64,000 bases of DNA from CAWCKS01 sp963763485 (GCA_963763485.1 CAVXOW010000003.1:434001-498000); one strand, 5' to 3'; positions 8,992-19,258 are shown, numbered from the stretch's first letter. The notes: generated by a model from the letters alone, not told the origin. A program made the numbers and translations.

Positions 8992-9372
8992 ATGCAGACC
9001 GTCATCGTTGTCATCCACCTCATGATCGTTGCGGCGCTGATCGGCGTCGTGCTCCTGCAGCGCTCCGAAGGCGGCGGGCTTGGTGTCGGTTCGCCGGGTG
9101 GCTTCATGTCGAATCGTGGCACGGCAAATCTGTTGACGCGCACCACGGCGTTTCTGGCGATCGGCTTCTTCGCCACCAGCCTGTTGCTGTCGTGGATCGC
9201 TAGTCTCAATCGCACCGAGGGACCGTCGCCGCTCACCGGCACCTCGGCGCCGATCTCGCAGCCGGGCGCGCCAACACCGGTCACGCCGTCGGGCTCTGGC
9301 CTGCTCGATACCCTAAAGCAGCAGGACCAGAAGCAGGCGCCTGGTGGTCCGCAGGTACCGCGTTCGCAGTAG
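8992..9372 (+). CDS. secG: Preprotein translocase subunit SecG
   Basis: SecG is the small accessory subunit of the SecYEG channel. The 126-residue protein has the usual two membrane segments (about 2-20 and 52-72), joined by a loop with the family motif LLQRSEGGGLGVGSPGGFMSN written here in parts: RSEGGGLG and SPGGFMSNRG. A Pro/Gln-rich soluble tail follows, as in rhizobial SecG. The position between tpiA and pyrG is typical of this group. Confidence 0.93.
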   Translation: MQTVIVVIHLMIVAALIGVVLLQRSEGGGLGVGSPGGFMSNRGTANLLTRTTAFLAIGFFATSLLLSWIASLNRTEGPSPLTGTSAPISQPGAPTPVTPSGSGLLDTLKQQDQKQAPGGPQVPRSQ

Positions 9373-9539
9373 GGGCATTGCTGGTTTGCAGCTTTGGGGC
9401 TGCGAGACCACATTAGTATCCTTAAGTAAGCGTCTGAGTGTTTTGAGTTTTGAATGATCCCGCAGCGAACCGCATTCGCTTTGGGGACAACACGTTTGGC
9501 TTTTGCGAATCAATGGATCGGCGATAAGAGTTGAGTCCC

Positions 9540-11171
<1,632 letters not shown>

Positions 11172-11257
11172 CCCGCATCTGATCTGCCAAACTGTGGGCT
11201 CTACGGGCCGGAGTTCGCGCGTCCGGAAGACACAGAAACTGAATTTGGGAGGTCTCG

Positions 11258-11584
11258 ATGATCTATGAAATGCGGGTCTATCACGCGGTGCCCGGCCGGC
11301 TGCCGGATTTGCTGAAGCGCTTCGACACCTACACGCTGAAGATCTGGGAGAAGCACGGCATCAAGCAGGCCGGCTTCTTCACCACGCTGATCGGCGAGAC
11401 CAACCAGCAGCTCATCTATTTCCTGCAATGGGAGTCGCTGGCCGACCGCGAGAAGAAGTGGGGCGCCTTCATGGTCGACCAGGAGTGGCTCGGCGTCCGC
11501 GCCGAGACTGAGAAGAACGGCCAGATCGTCGCGAAAGTGATCAACCAGATGCTGGCCCCGACCTCCTTCTCATCGGTGAAGTAA
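11258..11584 (+). CDS. NIPSNAP-family protein
   Basis: The 108-residue protein starts MIYEMRVYHAVPGRLPDLLKR, the typical beginning of a NIPSNAP dimeric alpha-beta barrel domain, and contains FLQWESLADREKKWGAF. The family's biochemical role is not settled. GGGAGG precedes the ATG at good spacing. The stop is 12 bp before the likely start of the VOC gene, so the two are probably cotranscribed. Confidence 0.85.
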   Translation: MIYEMRVYHAVPGRLPDLLKRFDTYTLKIWEKHGIKQAGFFTTLIGETNQQLIYFLQWESLADREKKWGAFMVDQEWLGVRAETEKNGQIVAKVINQMLAPTSFSSVK

Positions 11585-11596
11585 GCTTTGGCGCAA

Positions 11597-12478
11597 ATGC
11601 CGCGTGCGCTCGATCACATCGTCCACGCCGTCGAGGATCTCGACGGCGCGGCCGAATTCTATCGCAAGCTCGGGTTCACCGTCGGTGCGCGCAATCGCCA
11701 TACGTGGGGTACGCACAACTATCTGGTCCAGCTCGAAGGCTTTTACGTCGAGATCCTGACGGTCGCGGAGCCAGATTTGATCGATCGCGATGCCGAGCAT
11801 GCCGGCCTCGCGCGCCATTTCGGCGCCTTCCACCGCGACGCGCTGATGCGGGGCCAAGGCCTGTCGATGCTGCTGCTGCAAAGCGAGGACGTCGCGGGCG
11901 ACGCGGCGGAATTTGCCCGCGCCGGCATTGGGCAATCCGCCGAGCTGACCTTTACGCGTCAGGGGCAGCAGAGCGACGGCACTTCGACAACGCTTGGTTT
12001 TTCGCTGGCGTTCGTCGCGGATCCGTTGTCGCCCCACACCGGTTTTGCTATCGCGCGGCGACACAATTCGGCAAAGTTCTGGAGCAAGGCGCTGCAGGCG
12101 CATGCGAACAGTGCGCACGGCGTCCATGGCGTCGTGCTGGTCGCCGACAATCCGACCGATCATTACATCTTCCTCGAGGCGTTCACGGGCCAGCGCGCGC
12201 TGCATTCGACCTCGATCGGGCTAACCGCGCAGACGCCGCGCGGCACCATCGAGGTGGTCGAGCCGGTGTCGTTCTGCGACCGTTTTGGCGTGACGCCCGA
12301 GGTCGATGGCGACGCGATGACGCTCGCCGCGCTGCGCATTGGCGTGTCATGGCGCGAACGGGTCGAGAGCCACCTCAAGGCGAACGCGATCCCTTATCAG
12401 CGGCGCGGCAATGCCGTCATCGTTGGGCCAGACGACGCTTTCGGCGCCACGCTGGTTTTCGAGGCAGAAAGCGAGTGA
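11597..12478 (+). CDS. VOC/glyoxalase-like domain protein
   Basis: The protein has about 293 residues and resembles the glyoxalase-like (VOC) fold. It begins ALDHIVHAVEDLDGAAEFYRKLGF, a classic first VOC module, with His in DHIVHAV and later Glu in YVEILTVAEPD as possible metal ligands. A second module starts near HGVHGVVLVADNPTDH. VOC enzymes include lyases, isomerases and dioxygenases, so the reaction cannot be named. I place the start at the ATG at 11597; an in-frame TTG at 11588 is an alternative. It lies just downstream of the NIPSNAP gene. Confidence 0.82.
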   Translation: MPRALDHIVHAVEDLDGAAEFYRKLGFTVGARNRHTWGTHNYLVQLEGFYVEILTVAEPDLIDRDAEHAGLARHFGAFHRDALMRGQGLSMLLLQSEDVAGDAAEFARAGIGQSAELTFTRQGQQSDGTSTTLGFSLAFVADPLSPHTGFAIARRHNSAKFWSKALQAHANSAHGVHGVVLVADNPTDHYIFLEAFTGQRALHSTSIGLTAQTPRGTIEVVEPVSFCDRFGVTPEVDGDAMTLAALRIGVSWRERVESHLKANAIPYQRRGNAVIVGPDDAFGATLVFEAESE

Positions 12479-12557
12479 TCTTGGCGGCTGTTAGCGGTTG
12501 ATCCAGCCGCGCCGGGGCGGCATGGTCCGCCCGGTTCGCCCAGAGAGGTCCTTGAGT

Positions 12558-13397
12558 GTGACAACCAAAGCCGCGCCAATCGTCGCTGTTGGAAACGTCA
12601 AGTTCGGCAATGCGCTGCCGCTTGCCGTCATCGCGGGGCCGTGCGCTTTGGAGAGTCGAACGCATGCCTTCGAGATGGCAAGCGCGCTGAAAGAAATCAC
12701 GCAGCGACTTGGCATCGGCTTCGTGTTCAAGACCTCGTTCGACAAGGCCAATCGCACCAGCGGAAACAGCGAGCGCGGCATGGGGCTCGGTCAGGCGCTG
12801 AAGATTTTTGCCGACCTTCGCAGCGAACTCGGCGTGCCCGTGCTGACCGACGTGCACGAGATCGATCAATGCGTGCCGGCGGCGGAAGCGGTCGACGTTC
12901 TGCAAATCCCTGCATTCCTGTCCCGGCAGACCGATCTTCTGGTCGCGGCGGCGCGCACCGGCAAGGTCGTCAATGTCAAGAAGGGGCAGTTCCTGGCGCC
13001 ATGGGACATGGTGCATGCGGTCGAGAAGATCACGAGTGCGGGCAATCCCAACGTGCTGGTGACCGAGCGCGGCGCCTCGTTCGGCTACAACACGCTGGTG
13101 TCGGACATGCGCGCGCTGCCGATCATGGCGCGCACCACTGGCGCACCCGTGATCTTCGACGCCACGCATTCGGTGCAGCAGCCGGGCGGGCAGGGCGGAT
13201 CATCCGGCGGGGAGCGCGAATTCGTGCCGGTGCTGGCGCGCGCCGCGGTCGCGGTCGGCGTCGCCGGCGTCTTCATCGAGACGCATCAGGACCCCGATAA
13301 GGCGCCGTCCGACGGGCCCAACATGGTGCCGCTGAAGGAATTCGAAGGCCTGTTGCGCAGGCTGTTGGCGTTCGACCGCGTCGCCAAAAGCAATTAG
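12558..13397 (+). CDS. kdsA: 3-deoxy-8-phosphooctulonate (KDO-8-phosphate) synthase
   Basis: KdsA condenses phosphoenolpyruvate with arabinose 5-phosphate to make KDO-8-phosphate for lipopolysaccharide. It shows VIAGPCALES near residue 25, FKTSFDKANRTS, NVKKGQFLAPWDM and IFDATHSVQQPGG, all typical active-site segments, in a 279-residue protein. The GTG at 12558 is chosen because AGAGAGG lies about nine bases upstream; a TTG two codons earlier is possible. The 79 bp before it hold two GC-rich inverted repeats. In relatives kdsA lies close to eno; here MFS, a secreted protein gene and queF sit between them. Confidence 0.96.
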   Translation: MTTKAAPIVAVGNVKFGNALPLAVIAGPCALESRTHAFEMASALKEITQRLGIGFVFKTSFDKANRTSGNSERGMGLGQALKIFADLRSELGVPVLTDVHEIDQCVPAAEAVDVLQIPAFLSRQTDLLVAAARTGKVVNVKKGQFLAPWDMVHAVEKITSAGNPNVLVTERGASFGYNTLVSDMRALPIMARTTGAPVIFDATHSVQQPGGQGGSSGGEREFVPVLARAAVAVGVAGVFIETHQDPDKAPSDGPNMVPLKEFEGLLRRLLAFDRVAKSN

Positions 13398-13452
13398 AAG
13401 AACAAGCCTCAACAACAGGCGCGGGCAACGCGCCGCGATCCAAAAGCCTCGC

Positions 13453-14637
13453 ATGCAATATCTGCTTCCGATCATCGCGATGGGCAATTTTGCCGCTGGG
13501 CTAACCTCGCGTGCGATTGACCCATTGCTGCCGCAGATTTCGCACGAACTCGGAATCAGCATTCCGACTGCAGCGACGCTGGCGGCATCGACCGCGATCG
13601 CCTTCGCCTTCGTGCAACTGCCGCTCGGTGCGGTTGCCGATCTGTTCGGCAAGCCGCGGCTGATCCTCATCTGCCTGGCACTGCTCGGGATCGGCAACAT
13701 CGTCGGCGCGTTCACTCACTCCTTCGAGCTCTTGCTGGCGACGCGCGTGATCTGCGGCGCCGCCGCGGGCGGCGTGTTTCCCGTGGCGATGGGGCTCACC
13801 GGCGACCTCTTTCCGATCCAGCAGCGCCGTATCGCGATGAGCCGGATCATGGCGGGCGCGCTGTCGGGCAACCTGCTTGGCGCGACATTCTCCGGGGTGC
13901 TCGGCGATCTCGTCGGCTGGCGCAGCGTGTTGATCGTGCTGGGCTCATTCATCCTGCTGGCCTGGCTTGCGGTGGCCTGGGGCTTTCGCGGCCAGATGAA
14001 CAGCCCCCGCAACGCCATTCACCTGACGACACTGATTTCGAACTACCGCCGCATTCTCACCCATCCGCATGCGCGGCTCTGTTACCTTGGTGTGCTTGCG
14101 GAGGGCTCCTGCATCATGGGGCTCTACCCCTATGTCGCGGCCTTCCTGCAGCAGCTCGGCGAGCCCCGGCTGTCGATCGCGGGTTTCGTGATTGGCGGTT
14201 ACGCCGTCGGCGGACTGATCTACGCCGCGGTCATCAAGCGCCTGCTGCCGCTGTTCGGCGACAACGGGCTGATGGTGATCGGCGCGATCTTCATCTCCTC
14301 GCAGATCGTGATCATCGGACTTGGCCCGCCCTGGCAGCTCCAGTTCTTCAATTTCATGCTGATGGGTTTTGGCTTCTACATGCTGCATGGCGGCTTCCAG
14401 GTCTTCACCTCGGAGATCGCGCCGGACGCGCGCGCCAGTGCGGTCTCTTTGCAGGCCTTCATGTTCAACTGCGGGCAATTCGCCGGCCCGCTGCTCTATG
14501 GCGTGGGGCTTTTGAGCATCGGCAAGGCGCCGACGCTGTTTACGGCCGCTGCGGTCGTCATGATCGTTGGGCTGCTGTGCTCGCAGCTGCTTCGCCACAA
14601 GGAAGTGCACCCGGTCGACGTGGCGTCGGAGAGCTGA
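13453..14637 (+). CDS. MFS transporter, 12-TM drug/sugar efflux type
   Basis: The 394-residue protein is hydrophobic throughout with about 12 membrane segments. The loop between segments 2 and 3 holds the MFS signature GAVADLFGKPRLIL. It resembles the Bcr/AraJ-like efflux group; the substrate cannot be told from the sequence. The ATG at 13453 follows kdsA by 55 bp on the same strand, with a small GC hairpin (GGCGCG, CGCGCC) in the gap. Confidence 0.85.
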   Translation: MQYLLPIIAMGNFAAGLTSRAIDPLLPQISHELGISIPTAATLAASTAIAFAFVQLPLGAVADLFGKPRLILICLALLGIGNIVGAFTHSFELLLATRVICGAAAGGVFPVAMGLTGDLFPIQQRRIAMSRIMAGALSGNLLGATFSGVLGDLVGWRSVLIVLGSFILLAWLAVAWGFRGQMNSPRNAIHLTTLISNYRRILTHPHARLCYLGVLAEGSCIMGLYPYVAAFLQQLGEPRLSIAGFVIGGYAVGGLIYAAVIKRLLPLFGDNGLMVIGAIFISSQIVIIGLGPPWQLQFFNFMLMGFGFYMLHGGFQVFTSEIAPDARASAVSLQAFMFNCGQFAGPLLYGVGLLSIGKAPTLFTAAAVVMIVGLLCSQLLRHKEVHPVDVASES

Positions 14638-14669
14638 CGGGGATCGGCTTGGGCAGATCCTCGCCGCTA

Positions 14670-14685
14670 TGTGACTATGGTCACA
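14670..14685 (+). promoter_or_regulatory. CRP/FNR-superfamily operator, TGTGA-N6-TCACA
   Basis: The bases TGTGA-CTATGG-TCACA match the CRP consensus exactly, and the symmetry extends to an 8-bp inverted repeat (TATGTGAC and GTCACATA). The site lies 167 bp before the start of the secreted low-complexity protein gene at 14853. The regulator and the effect are inferred. Confidence 0.7.
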
Positions 14686-14852
14686 TACCTCTTGCAGATG
14701 CTGGCGCATGGTGACGGCATCTTGGTGATGGCGCTCGGCAAGGCGTGGTGACCCCACCCGGGACGTCGTGATCGCCAGGATGCGCGGCCAGACTTGTCCT
14801 TGCCCATGAGCGGACAGAAGCCACGCAAACCCGCGATTTTGGAGGACATGTC

Positions 14853-15614
14853 ATGACCAAAACTGGAACGATTGTGAAAGCGATGCAGGCCGTTCTTCTT
14901 CTGACGGTCCTGACCCCCGCGGCCGTGTACGCCGGCCCGCTTACGACCCGCCCGGCCCAAGCCCAGGACCAGCCGGCGAAGGGACGCATCAACCGCGGAC
15001 TGATCCTCGGCACCGCCGAAGCCGCGACCAACCCGAACGCGCAGCACCCGGTTGAGATCCCCGCGATCTCGGCACCCGCGGCGACCGCGCCGGCTGAAAT
15101 TGCCAAGGTCGAAGCGCCGCAGGTCGAAATCCCCGCGCTGCCGCCCCGCAAGGACGACGTGCCAGCCGCCCCGACTACGGACAATTCATTTTCGACCGCT
15201 GGCGCGCCTGCCGCTTCGACCTCCGTGGCCCAGACCTCGTCGGTCGTGACGCTGCCGGCGCCCGCGATCGACACTCCGGCTCCCGTGACCACCAGCGCTC
15301 CGACGACCACCGACGCAGTGACTGCGCCAGCCCCGGTTGCTCCGGTTGCGCCCGTGACGACCGCCGTGCAGACGCCGATGCCCGCTACGACGCCGACCAC
15401 GACTGCGAAGGTCGACGCTGCGACGTCGTCGGCCAACACCTCGTCAACCAAGACCGTACAGGCCTCGCATCAGAGCCGATCGCGCCATCACAGTGACGAC
15501 AGCTTTGACGTCGGCGGCTTCAACGTCAGTAGCGCAAATATCAATCACCAGCTGACGAAGTTCATCAATCGGCGCGACGTGAAGTCGATCCTCGCGCAGT
15601 TCGGCCTGAACTAA
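14853..15614 (+). CDS. Secreted Pro/Ala/Thr-rich protein of unknown function
   Basis: I do not recognise a domain. The 253-residue protein has a signal peptide (positively charged start, hydrophobic AVLLLTVLTPAAVYA, cleavage probably near residue 28). It is followed by about 170 residues dominated by Pro, Ala, Thr and Val with no Cys, which should be disordered. The C-terminal 40 residues differ: a His/Arg/Ser/Asp-rich piece and then NHQLTKFINRRDVKSILAQF, which could fold. GGAGG precedes the ATG. A perfect CRP-type site lies upstream and a perfect Rho-independent terminator lies 22 bp downstream, so this is a single-gene transcript with its own control. Confidence 0.8.
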   Translation: MTKTGTIVKAMQAVLLLTVLTPAAVYAGPLTTRPAQAQDQPAKGRINRGLILGTAEAATNPNAQHPVEIPAISAPAATAPAEIAKVEAPQVEIPALPPRKDDVPAAPTTDNSFSTAGAPAASTSVAQTSSVVTLPAPAIDTPAPVTTSAPTTTDAVTAPAPVAPVAPVTTAVQTPMPATTPTTTAKVDAATSSANTSSTKTVQASHQSRSRHHSDDSFDVGGFNVSSANINHQLTKFINRRDVKSILAQFGLN

Positions 15615-15636
15615 GCGATTGAAGGCTGGTTGACGG

Positions 15637-15667
15637 AACCGCCCGGCGCTACAGCCGGGCGGTTTTT
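15637..15667 (+). terminator. Rho-independent terminator
   Basis: AACCGCCCGGC and GCCGGGCGGTT form a perfect 11-bp stem with loop GCTACA, followed directly by a T run. It ends transcription of the secreted protein gene just upstream. Confidence 0.93.
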
Positions 15668-15674
15668 GATTCGA

Positions 15675-16157
15675 TCAGCAGCGGCCGCGATAGGGCGACA
15701 CGCCCTGGTCGGGAATCCAGAGATCTTTTGGTGCCCGCCCGGTCTGCCAGAACACGTCGATCGGGATGCCGCCGCGCGGATACCAGTAGCCGCCGATACG
15801 CAGCCACTTAGGCTTGATCTCGGCGGCGATGCGCCGGCCGATCGAAACCGTGCAGTCCTCGTGGAACGCGCCGTGGTTGCGGTAGCTCGCGAGGTAAAGC
15901 TTTAGCGACTTCGACTCGAGCAGCCATTGCTGCGGCACGTAATCGATCACGATGAGGGCGAAGTCGGGCTGGCCAGTCACGGGACACAGGCTGGTGAATT
16001 CGGGCGCGGTGAAGCGCACCAGATAGGGCGTGGCATCCTGCGGATTAGGCACGCGGTCGAGTCGCGCCGCCTCCGGCGTCGCCGGCCATTCGACCGCGCG
16101 GCCAAGCTGCAGCGGCCTTGAGCCGCCGGCCGCCTTCGATTTTGCCCGTTTTGCCAT
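15675..16157 (-). CDS. queF: NADPH-dependent 7-cyano-7-deazaguanine reductase QueF
   Basis: QueF reduces preQ0 to preQ1 in queuosine synthesis. The 160-residue protein is the short single-domain type. Cys58 in FTSLCPVTGQPDF is the nucleophile, Asp65 the likely acid-base residue, and His98-Glu99 in YRNHGAFHED the substrate-binding pair; ESKSLKLYLASYRN is the family motif. It converges on the terminator of the preceding gene. I saw no preQ1 riboswitch upstream. Confidence 0.95.
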   Translation of the reverse strand: MAKRAKSKAAGGSRPLQLGRAVEWPATPEAARLDRVPNPQDATPYLVRFTAPEFTSLCPVTGQPDFALIVIDYVPQQWLLESKSLKLYLASYRNHGAFHEDCTVSIGRRIAAEIKPKWLRIGGYWYPRGGIPIDVFWQTGRAPKDLWIPDQGVSPYRGRC

Positions 16158-16226
16158 TGATCACCTCCGCTGTGGCTCAAATAGCCGAGATTTCGGCTGC
16201 GGTCAGCGCAGCAATAAGGGTGGTCG

Positions 16227-16287
16227 AGACTTGTTTTGCGAAGACTTGCCTTGGAAGACTTGTCTTGTTTGCAAAGACTTGCCTTGG
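16227..16287 (+). repeat. Four copies of AGACTTG in the eno leader
   Basis: AGACTTG occurs at 16227, 16242, 16256 and 16275. Two copies extend to AGACTTGCCTTGG. The cluster is in the gap between queF and eno, 60-120 bp before the eno start. Related CAAGTCTTG units occur after eno and at the end of the CFA-synthase-like gene. No function is known to me. Confidence 0.7.
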
Positions 16288-16346
16288 CGATGCCATCCTG
16301 TAGAAGCACCCCGATTTCCCTCGTCAGCCGGACCTGAGAGACTGCC

Positions 16347-17631
16347 ATGACCGCTATCGTCGACATTATCGGCCGCGAAATTCTCGATAGCCGGGGCAAT
16401 CCGACCGTCGAGGTCGATGTCGTGCTTGAAGACGGGTCGATGGGCCGTGCCGCGGTTCCCTCGGGCGCCTCGACCGGTGCGCACGAGGCGGTCGAGCTGC
16501 GCGATGGCGACAAGAAGCGCTACCTTGGCAAGGGCGTGCGCAAGGCGGTCGACGCGGTGACCACGGAGATCTTCGACGCCGTCGGCGGCATGGAGGCCGA
16601 AGCCCAGACCCAGATCGACGAGACGATGATTGCGCTCGACGGCACGCCGAACAAGGCGCGGCTCGGCGCCAACGCCATCCTCGGCGTCTCGCTTGCAGTC
16701 GCAAAAGCGGCCGCGGCCGCCGCCGACCTGCCGCTCTATCGTTATGTCGGCGGCACCTCGGCGCGGCTGCTGCCGGTGCCGATGATGAACATCGTCAATG
16801 GTGGTGTGCATGCCGACAATCCGATCGATTTTCAGGAATTCATGATCATGCCGGTCGGCGCGCCGACCTTCTCCGAAGGCCTGCGCATGGGCGTGGAAGT
16901 GTTCCAGACCTTGAAGAAGGCGCTGCACGACGCCGGCCACAACACCAATGTCGGTGACGAGGGCGGCTTCGCGCCGAATTTGAAATCGGCCGAGGAGGCG
17001 CTCGGCTTCGTCATGAAGTCGATCGAGGCCGCCGGCTACAAGCCGGGGCAGGACGTCGTCATCGCGCTCGATCCGGCGTCGACCGAGTTCTTCAAGGACG
17101 GCAAGTACATCTACGAAGGCGAGGGGAAGACCCGTTCGATCGAAGAGCAGGCGAAGTATCTGGCCGATCTCGTGTCGCGTTATCCGATCGTCTCGATCGA
17201 GGACGGCATGGCGGAAGATGATTTCGACGGCTGGAAGCGTGTCACCGACCTGATCGGCAAGAAGTGCCAGCTGGTCGGCGACGACCTGTTCGTCACCAAC
17301 GTCAAGCGGCTGTCCGACGGCATCAAGCGCGGGCTCGGCGAACTCGATCCTGGTCAAGGTCAACCAGATCGGCACGCTCACCGAAGCGCTCGCCGCGGTC
17401 GAGATGGCGCACAAGGCCGGCTACACCGCCGTGATGTCGCATCGCTCCGGCGAGACCGAGGATTCGACGATCGCCGACCTCGCGGTCGCGACCAATTGCG
17501 GGCAGATCAAGACCGGATCGCTGGCGCGCTCGGACCGCACCGCGAAATACAATCAGCTGCTGCGCATCGAGCAGCAGCTCGGAACCCAGGCCCGCTATGG
17601 CGGCCGCTCGGCAATCAAGGGCCTGAGTTAA
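16347..17631 (+). CDS. eno: Enolase (one-base frameshift)
   Basis: Enolase converts 2-phosphoglycerate to phosphoenolpyruvate. The start MTAIVDIIGREILDSRGNPT, the loop SGASTGAHEAVELRDG, NVGDEGGFAPNL and the metal site VSIEDGMAEDD are all intact. At about 17340 the frame is lost by one extra base; removing it gives KRGLGNSILVKVNQIGT, where the Lys of LVKVNQ is catalytic. The remaining part, with MSHRSGETEDSTIADLAV, is in the other frame up to the stop at 17631. The 1285 bp minus one encode 427 residues, the normal length. An essential enzyme is unlikely to be broken here, so a sequence error is favoured. Confidence 0.95.
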
Positions 17632-17636
17632 TTCTT

Positions 17637-17684
17637 GCGCATGTCCTGATCGGAAAACCGGTACCACTTTTCCGGGACATGCGC
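17637..17684. repeat. Dispersed palindromic repeat, copy B; probable eno transcript end
   Basis: A perfect 10-bp stem GCGCATGTCC/GGACATGCGC encloses an inner stem CGGAAAA/TTTTCCG. It begins 6 bp after the eno stop. The core is the reverse complement of the core of copy C at 55801. Confidence 0.85.
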
Positions 17685-17688
17685 GGCG

Positions 17689-17728
17689 TCAAGTCTTGAG
17701 TTTGGCGCCGACCGCGCGCAAGACTTGA
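17689..17728. repeat. Inverted repeat TCAAGTCTTG / CAAGACTTGA
   Basis: A perfect 10-bp inverted repeat with a 20-base loop lies directly after palindrome B and 26 bp before the oxygenase gene. It contains the AAGACTTG unit also seen before eno. Confidence 0.7.
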
Positions 17729-17753
17729 TCGCCTGCAAACGGGGAGTTCGGCC

Positions 17754-18557
17754 ATGGACCAGACCACTGCGTTGCGCGGCAGCGATCGTCGTGTCGCGGT
17801 CAAGGCGCTGACCGATCACATCGCCCGCGCCGTCGACGCCGCGAAGTTCGATCCAAAACCGTTCTTCCACATCGAGCTCAGCAACGTCTTTCCGGATCAC
17901 GTCTATCAGGCGATCCTCGATGCAATGCCGGAGAGCGCCGATTACAGGCCGATGCACGGCCGCAGCAAGGAGCTCGACCTCAAGGACGGCACGCATACGC
18001 GTGTCAAGATCGACCTGTTTCCGGAATACATCCGCCACCTGCCGGCGCAGAAGCTTTCGGTGTGGAGCGTTGTCGGCGCGGCGCTGTGCTCGGAACAGGT
18101 CAAAGACGCATTCCGCAAGAAGCTGGCGCCGGAACTCGAAAAAAGATTCGGCAAGGATTTCATGTCGGTCGGCATGTACCCGATTCCGATCCTGACCCGC
18201 GATATTCCGGGGTACCTGATCACGCCGCACACCGACACGCGCTGGAAGGGCATTACCGTTCAGCTCTACCTGCCGCGCGACGACGCCAACACCGACATCG
18301 GCACGATCTTTCATGAGCGGCTTGCGGACGGCTCGATGCCGAAGCGCGCGCAGATGAAGTTTGCGCCGAACTCGGGCTACGCCTTTGCCGTCGGCGACGA
18401 CACCTGGCACTCGGCCGATCCCGTGCACAACCGGGTCAAGACGCGCGACAGCATCCTGCTCACCTACTTCGTCGACCAGGGCGCGCTGAAGGTGCTGCGC
18501 AACCGCGCCAAGCGGTTCGGCAATTTTGTCCTGAACGAGGTCCGCAACCGGACGTGA
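17754..18557 (+). CDS. 2-oxoglutarate/Fe(II) oxygenase-like protein
   Basis: The 267-residue protein has the layout of 2OG-Fe(II) dioxygenases. The iron ligands are likely His159 and Asp161 (ITPHTDTRWKGITVQLYLP) and His219 (GDDTWHSADPV), with Arg231 (TRDSILLTYF) placed to bind 2-oxoglutarate. No signal peptide or membrane segment is visible. The substrate is unknown; related proteins hydroxylate sugars, lipids or proteins. The ATG at 17754 follows GGGGAG. It stands alone between eno and a decayed regulator. Confidence 0.75.
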   Translation: MDQTTALRGSDRRVAVKALTDHIARAVDAAKFDPKPFFHIELSNVFPDHVYQAILDAMPESADYRPMHGRSKELDLKDGTHTRVKIDLFPEYIRHLPAQKLSVWSVVGAALCSEQVKDAFRKKLAPELEKRFGKDFMSVGMYPIPILTRDIPGYLITPHTDTRWKGITVQLYLPRDDANTDIGTIFHERLADGSMPKRAQMKFAPNSGYAFAVGDDTWHSADPVHNRVKTRDSILLTYFVDQGALKVLRNRAKRFGNFVLNEVRNRT

Positions 18558-19258
18558 CCGACGCTACGCTCGCGATAGCCGTGGGGCAGACAGTGAACGC
18601 GCGATGCGGATGATCATCGACGAATGAAATCTGGATGATCTGACGAAGTCGCCGCACATTACCGATCCTGTTTTGGCACGGAGCCGATAGCAGCGCTGCC
18701 GCCGTCGGCGCGAGCAAAAGGTGATTTCGTCTCGACCAACAACCGTATCAGGTCGGCTTGCCGACGCACGCCGGTCTTGTCGAAGATGCTGGTCACATGG
18801 GTTCGATCGGTGTTTGGCGAGATGCCAAGAATGTCCGCCGGCATCGGCACTCCGAACCTTCAGGAGGCCTGCAGCACTCGCTCTTCCTGAGTAGTCAACC
18901 GGTACCTTGCGGAGAGGGCAAGGCTGCGGTTGCGCGTTGAGCGATTTGCAGATCCGGTCAGGTGCCTCAGGCCACTCGTCAGGCGCAACAGCCGCATCCT
19001 GGATGTGTCCGACCAGCGCTGAAAACTCGTCGATCGGCATGCTGTTCATCAACGCATCCAAAATTTCCGTTGCGCCTCCTAGGATCGTATGAGGCCGACT
19101 GTCACTGAGCCAAATAGAGTTGGGCTTTGAGTGCTTTGGGAAGCTCGTGCAGCCGACAGGCTTTCGCCTGTTGCGGGCGGATCCCGAAAAGCAACGCGTC
19201 GAGGCGCCGACATGCCGATGAGATTTCTTGGTCCGGACTTCCAGAAAGGAATACCGCG
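18558..19258. other. Gap between the oxygenase and the HAF/VCBS gene
   Basis: Apart from the LuxR remnant (18659-19061) I see no gene here. The last 200 bp presumably hold the promoter of the repeat-protein gene; AGAAAGGA lies eight bases before its ATG. No clear operator was seen. Confidence 0.5.
18659..19061 (-). pseudogene. Decayed LuxR-type regulator
   Basis: Pieces of a LuxR regulator lie in different frames. An N-terminal piece starts MDALMNSMPIDEFSALVGHI. Then RLTTQEERVLQAS, the beginning of the LuxR helix-turn-helix, runs into a TGA. The recognition part, LGISPNTDRTHVTSIFDKTG followed by VRRQADLIRLL, is in a third frame near 18740-18840. The sensory middle of roughly 200 residues found in intact homologues is missing. 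Several breaks plus a large deletion mean this is a true pseudogene, unlike the single-base breaks elsewhere. Confidence 0.8.

Noticed and set aside
16227..16287. CRISPR array from the AGACTTG repeats
   Set aside because: Repeat units are only 7-13 bases with irregular spacing of 14-19 bases and no cas genes are near.
16158..16346. preQ1 riboswitch before queF
   Set aside because: No sequence or pseudoknot pattern of a preQ1 aptamer was seen in the short leader.
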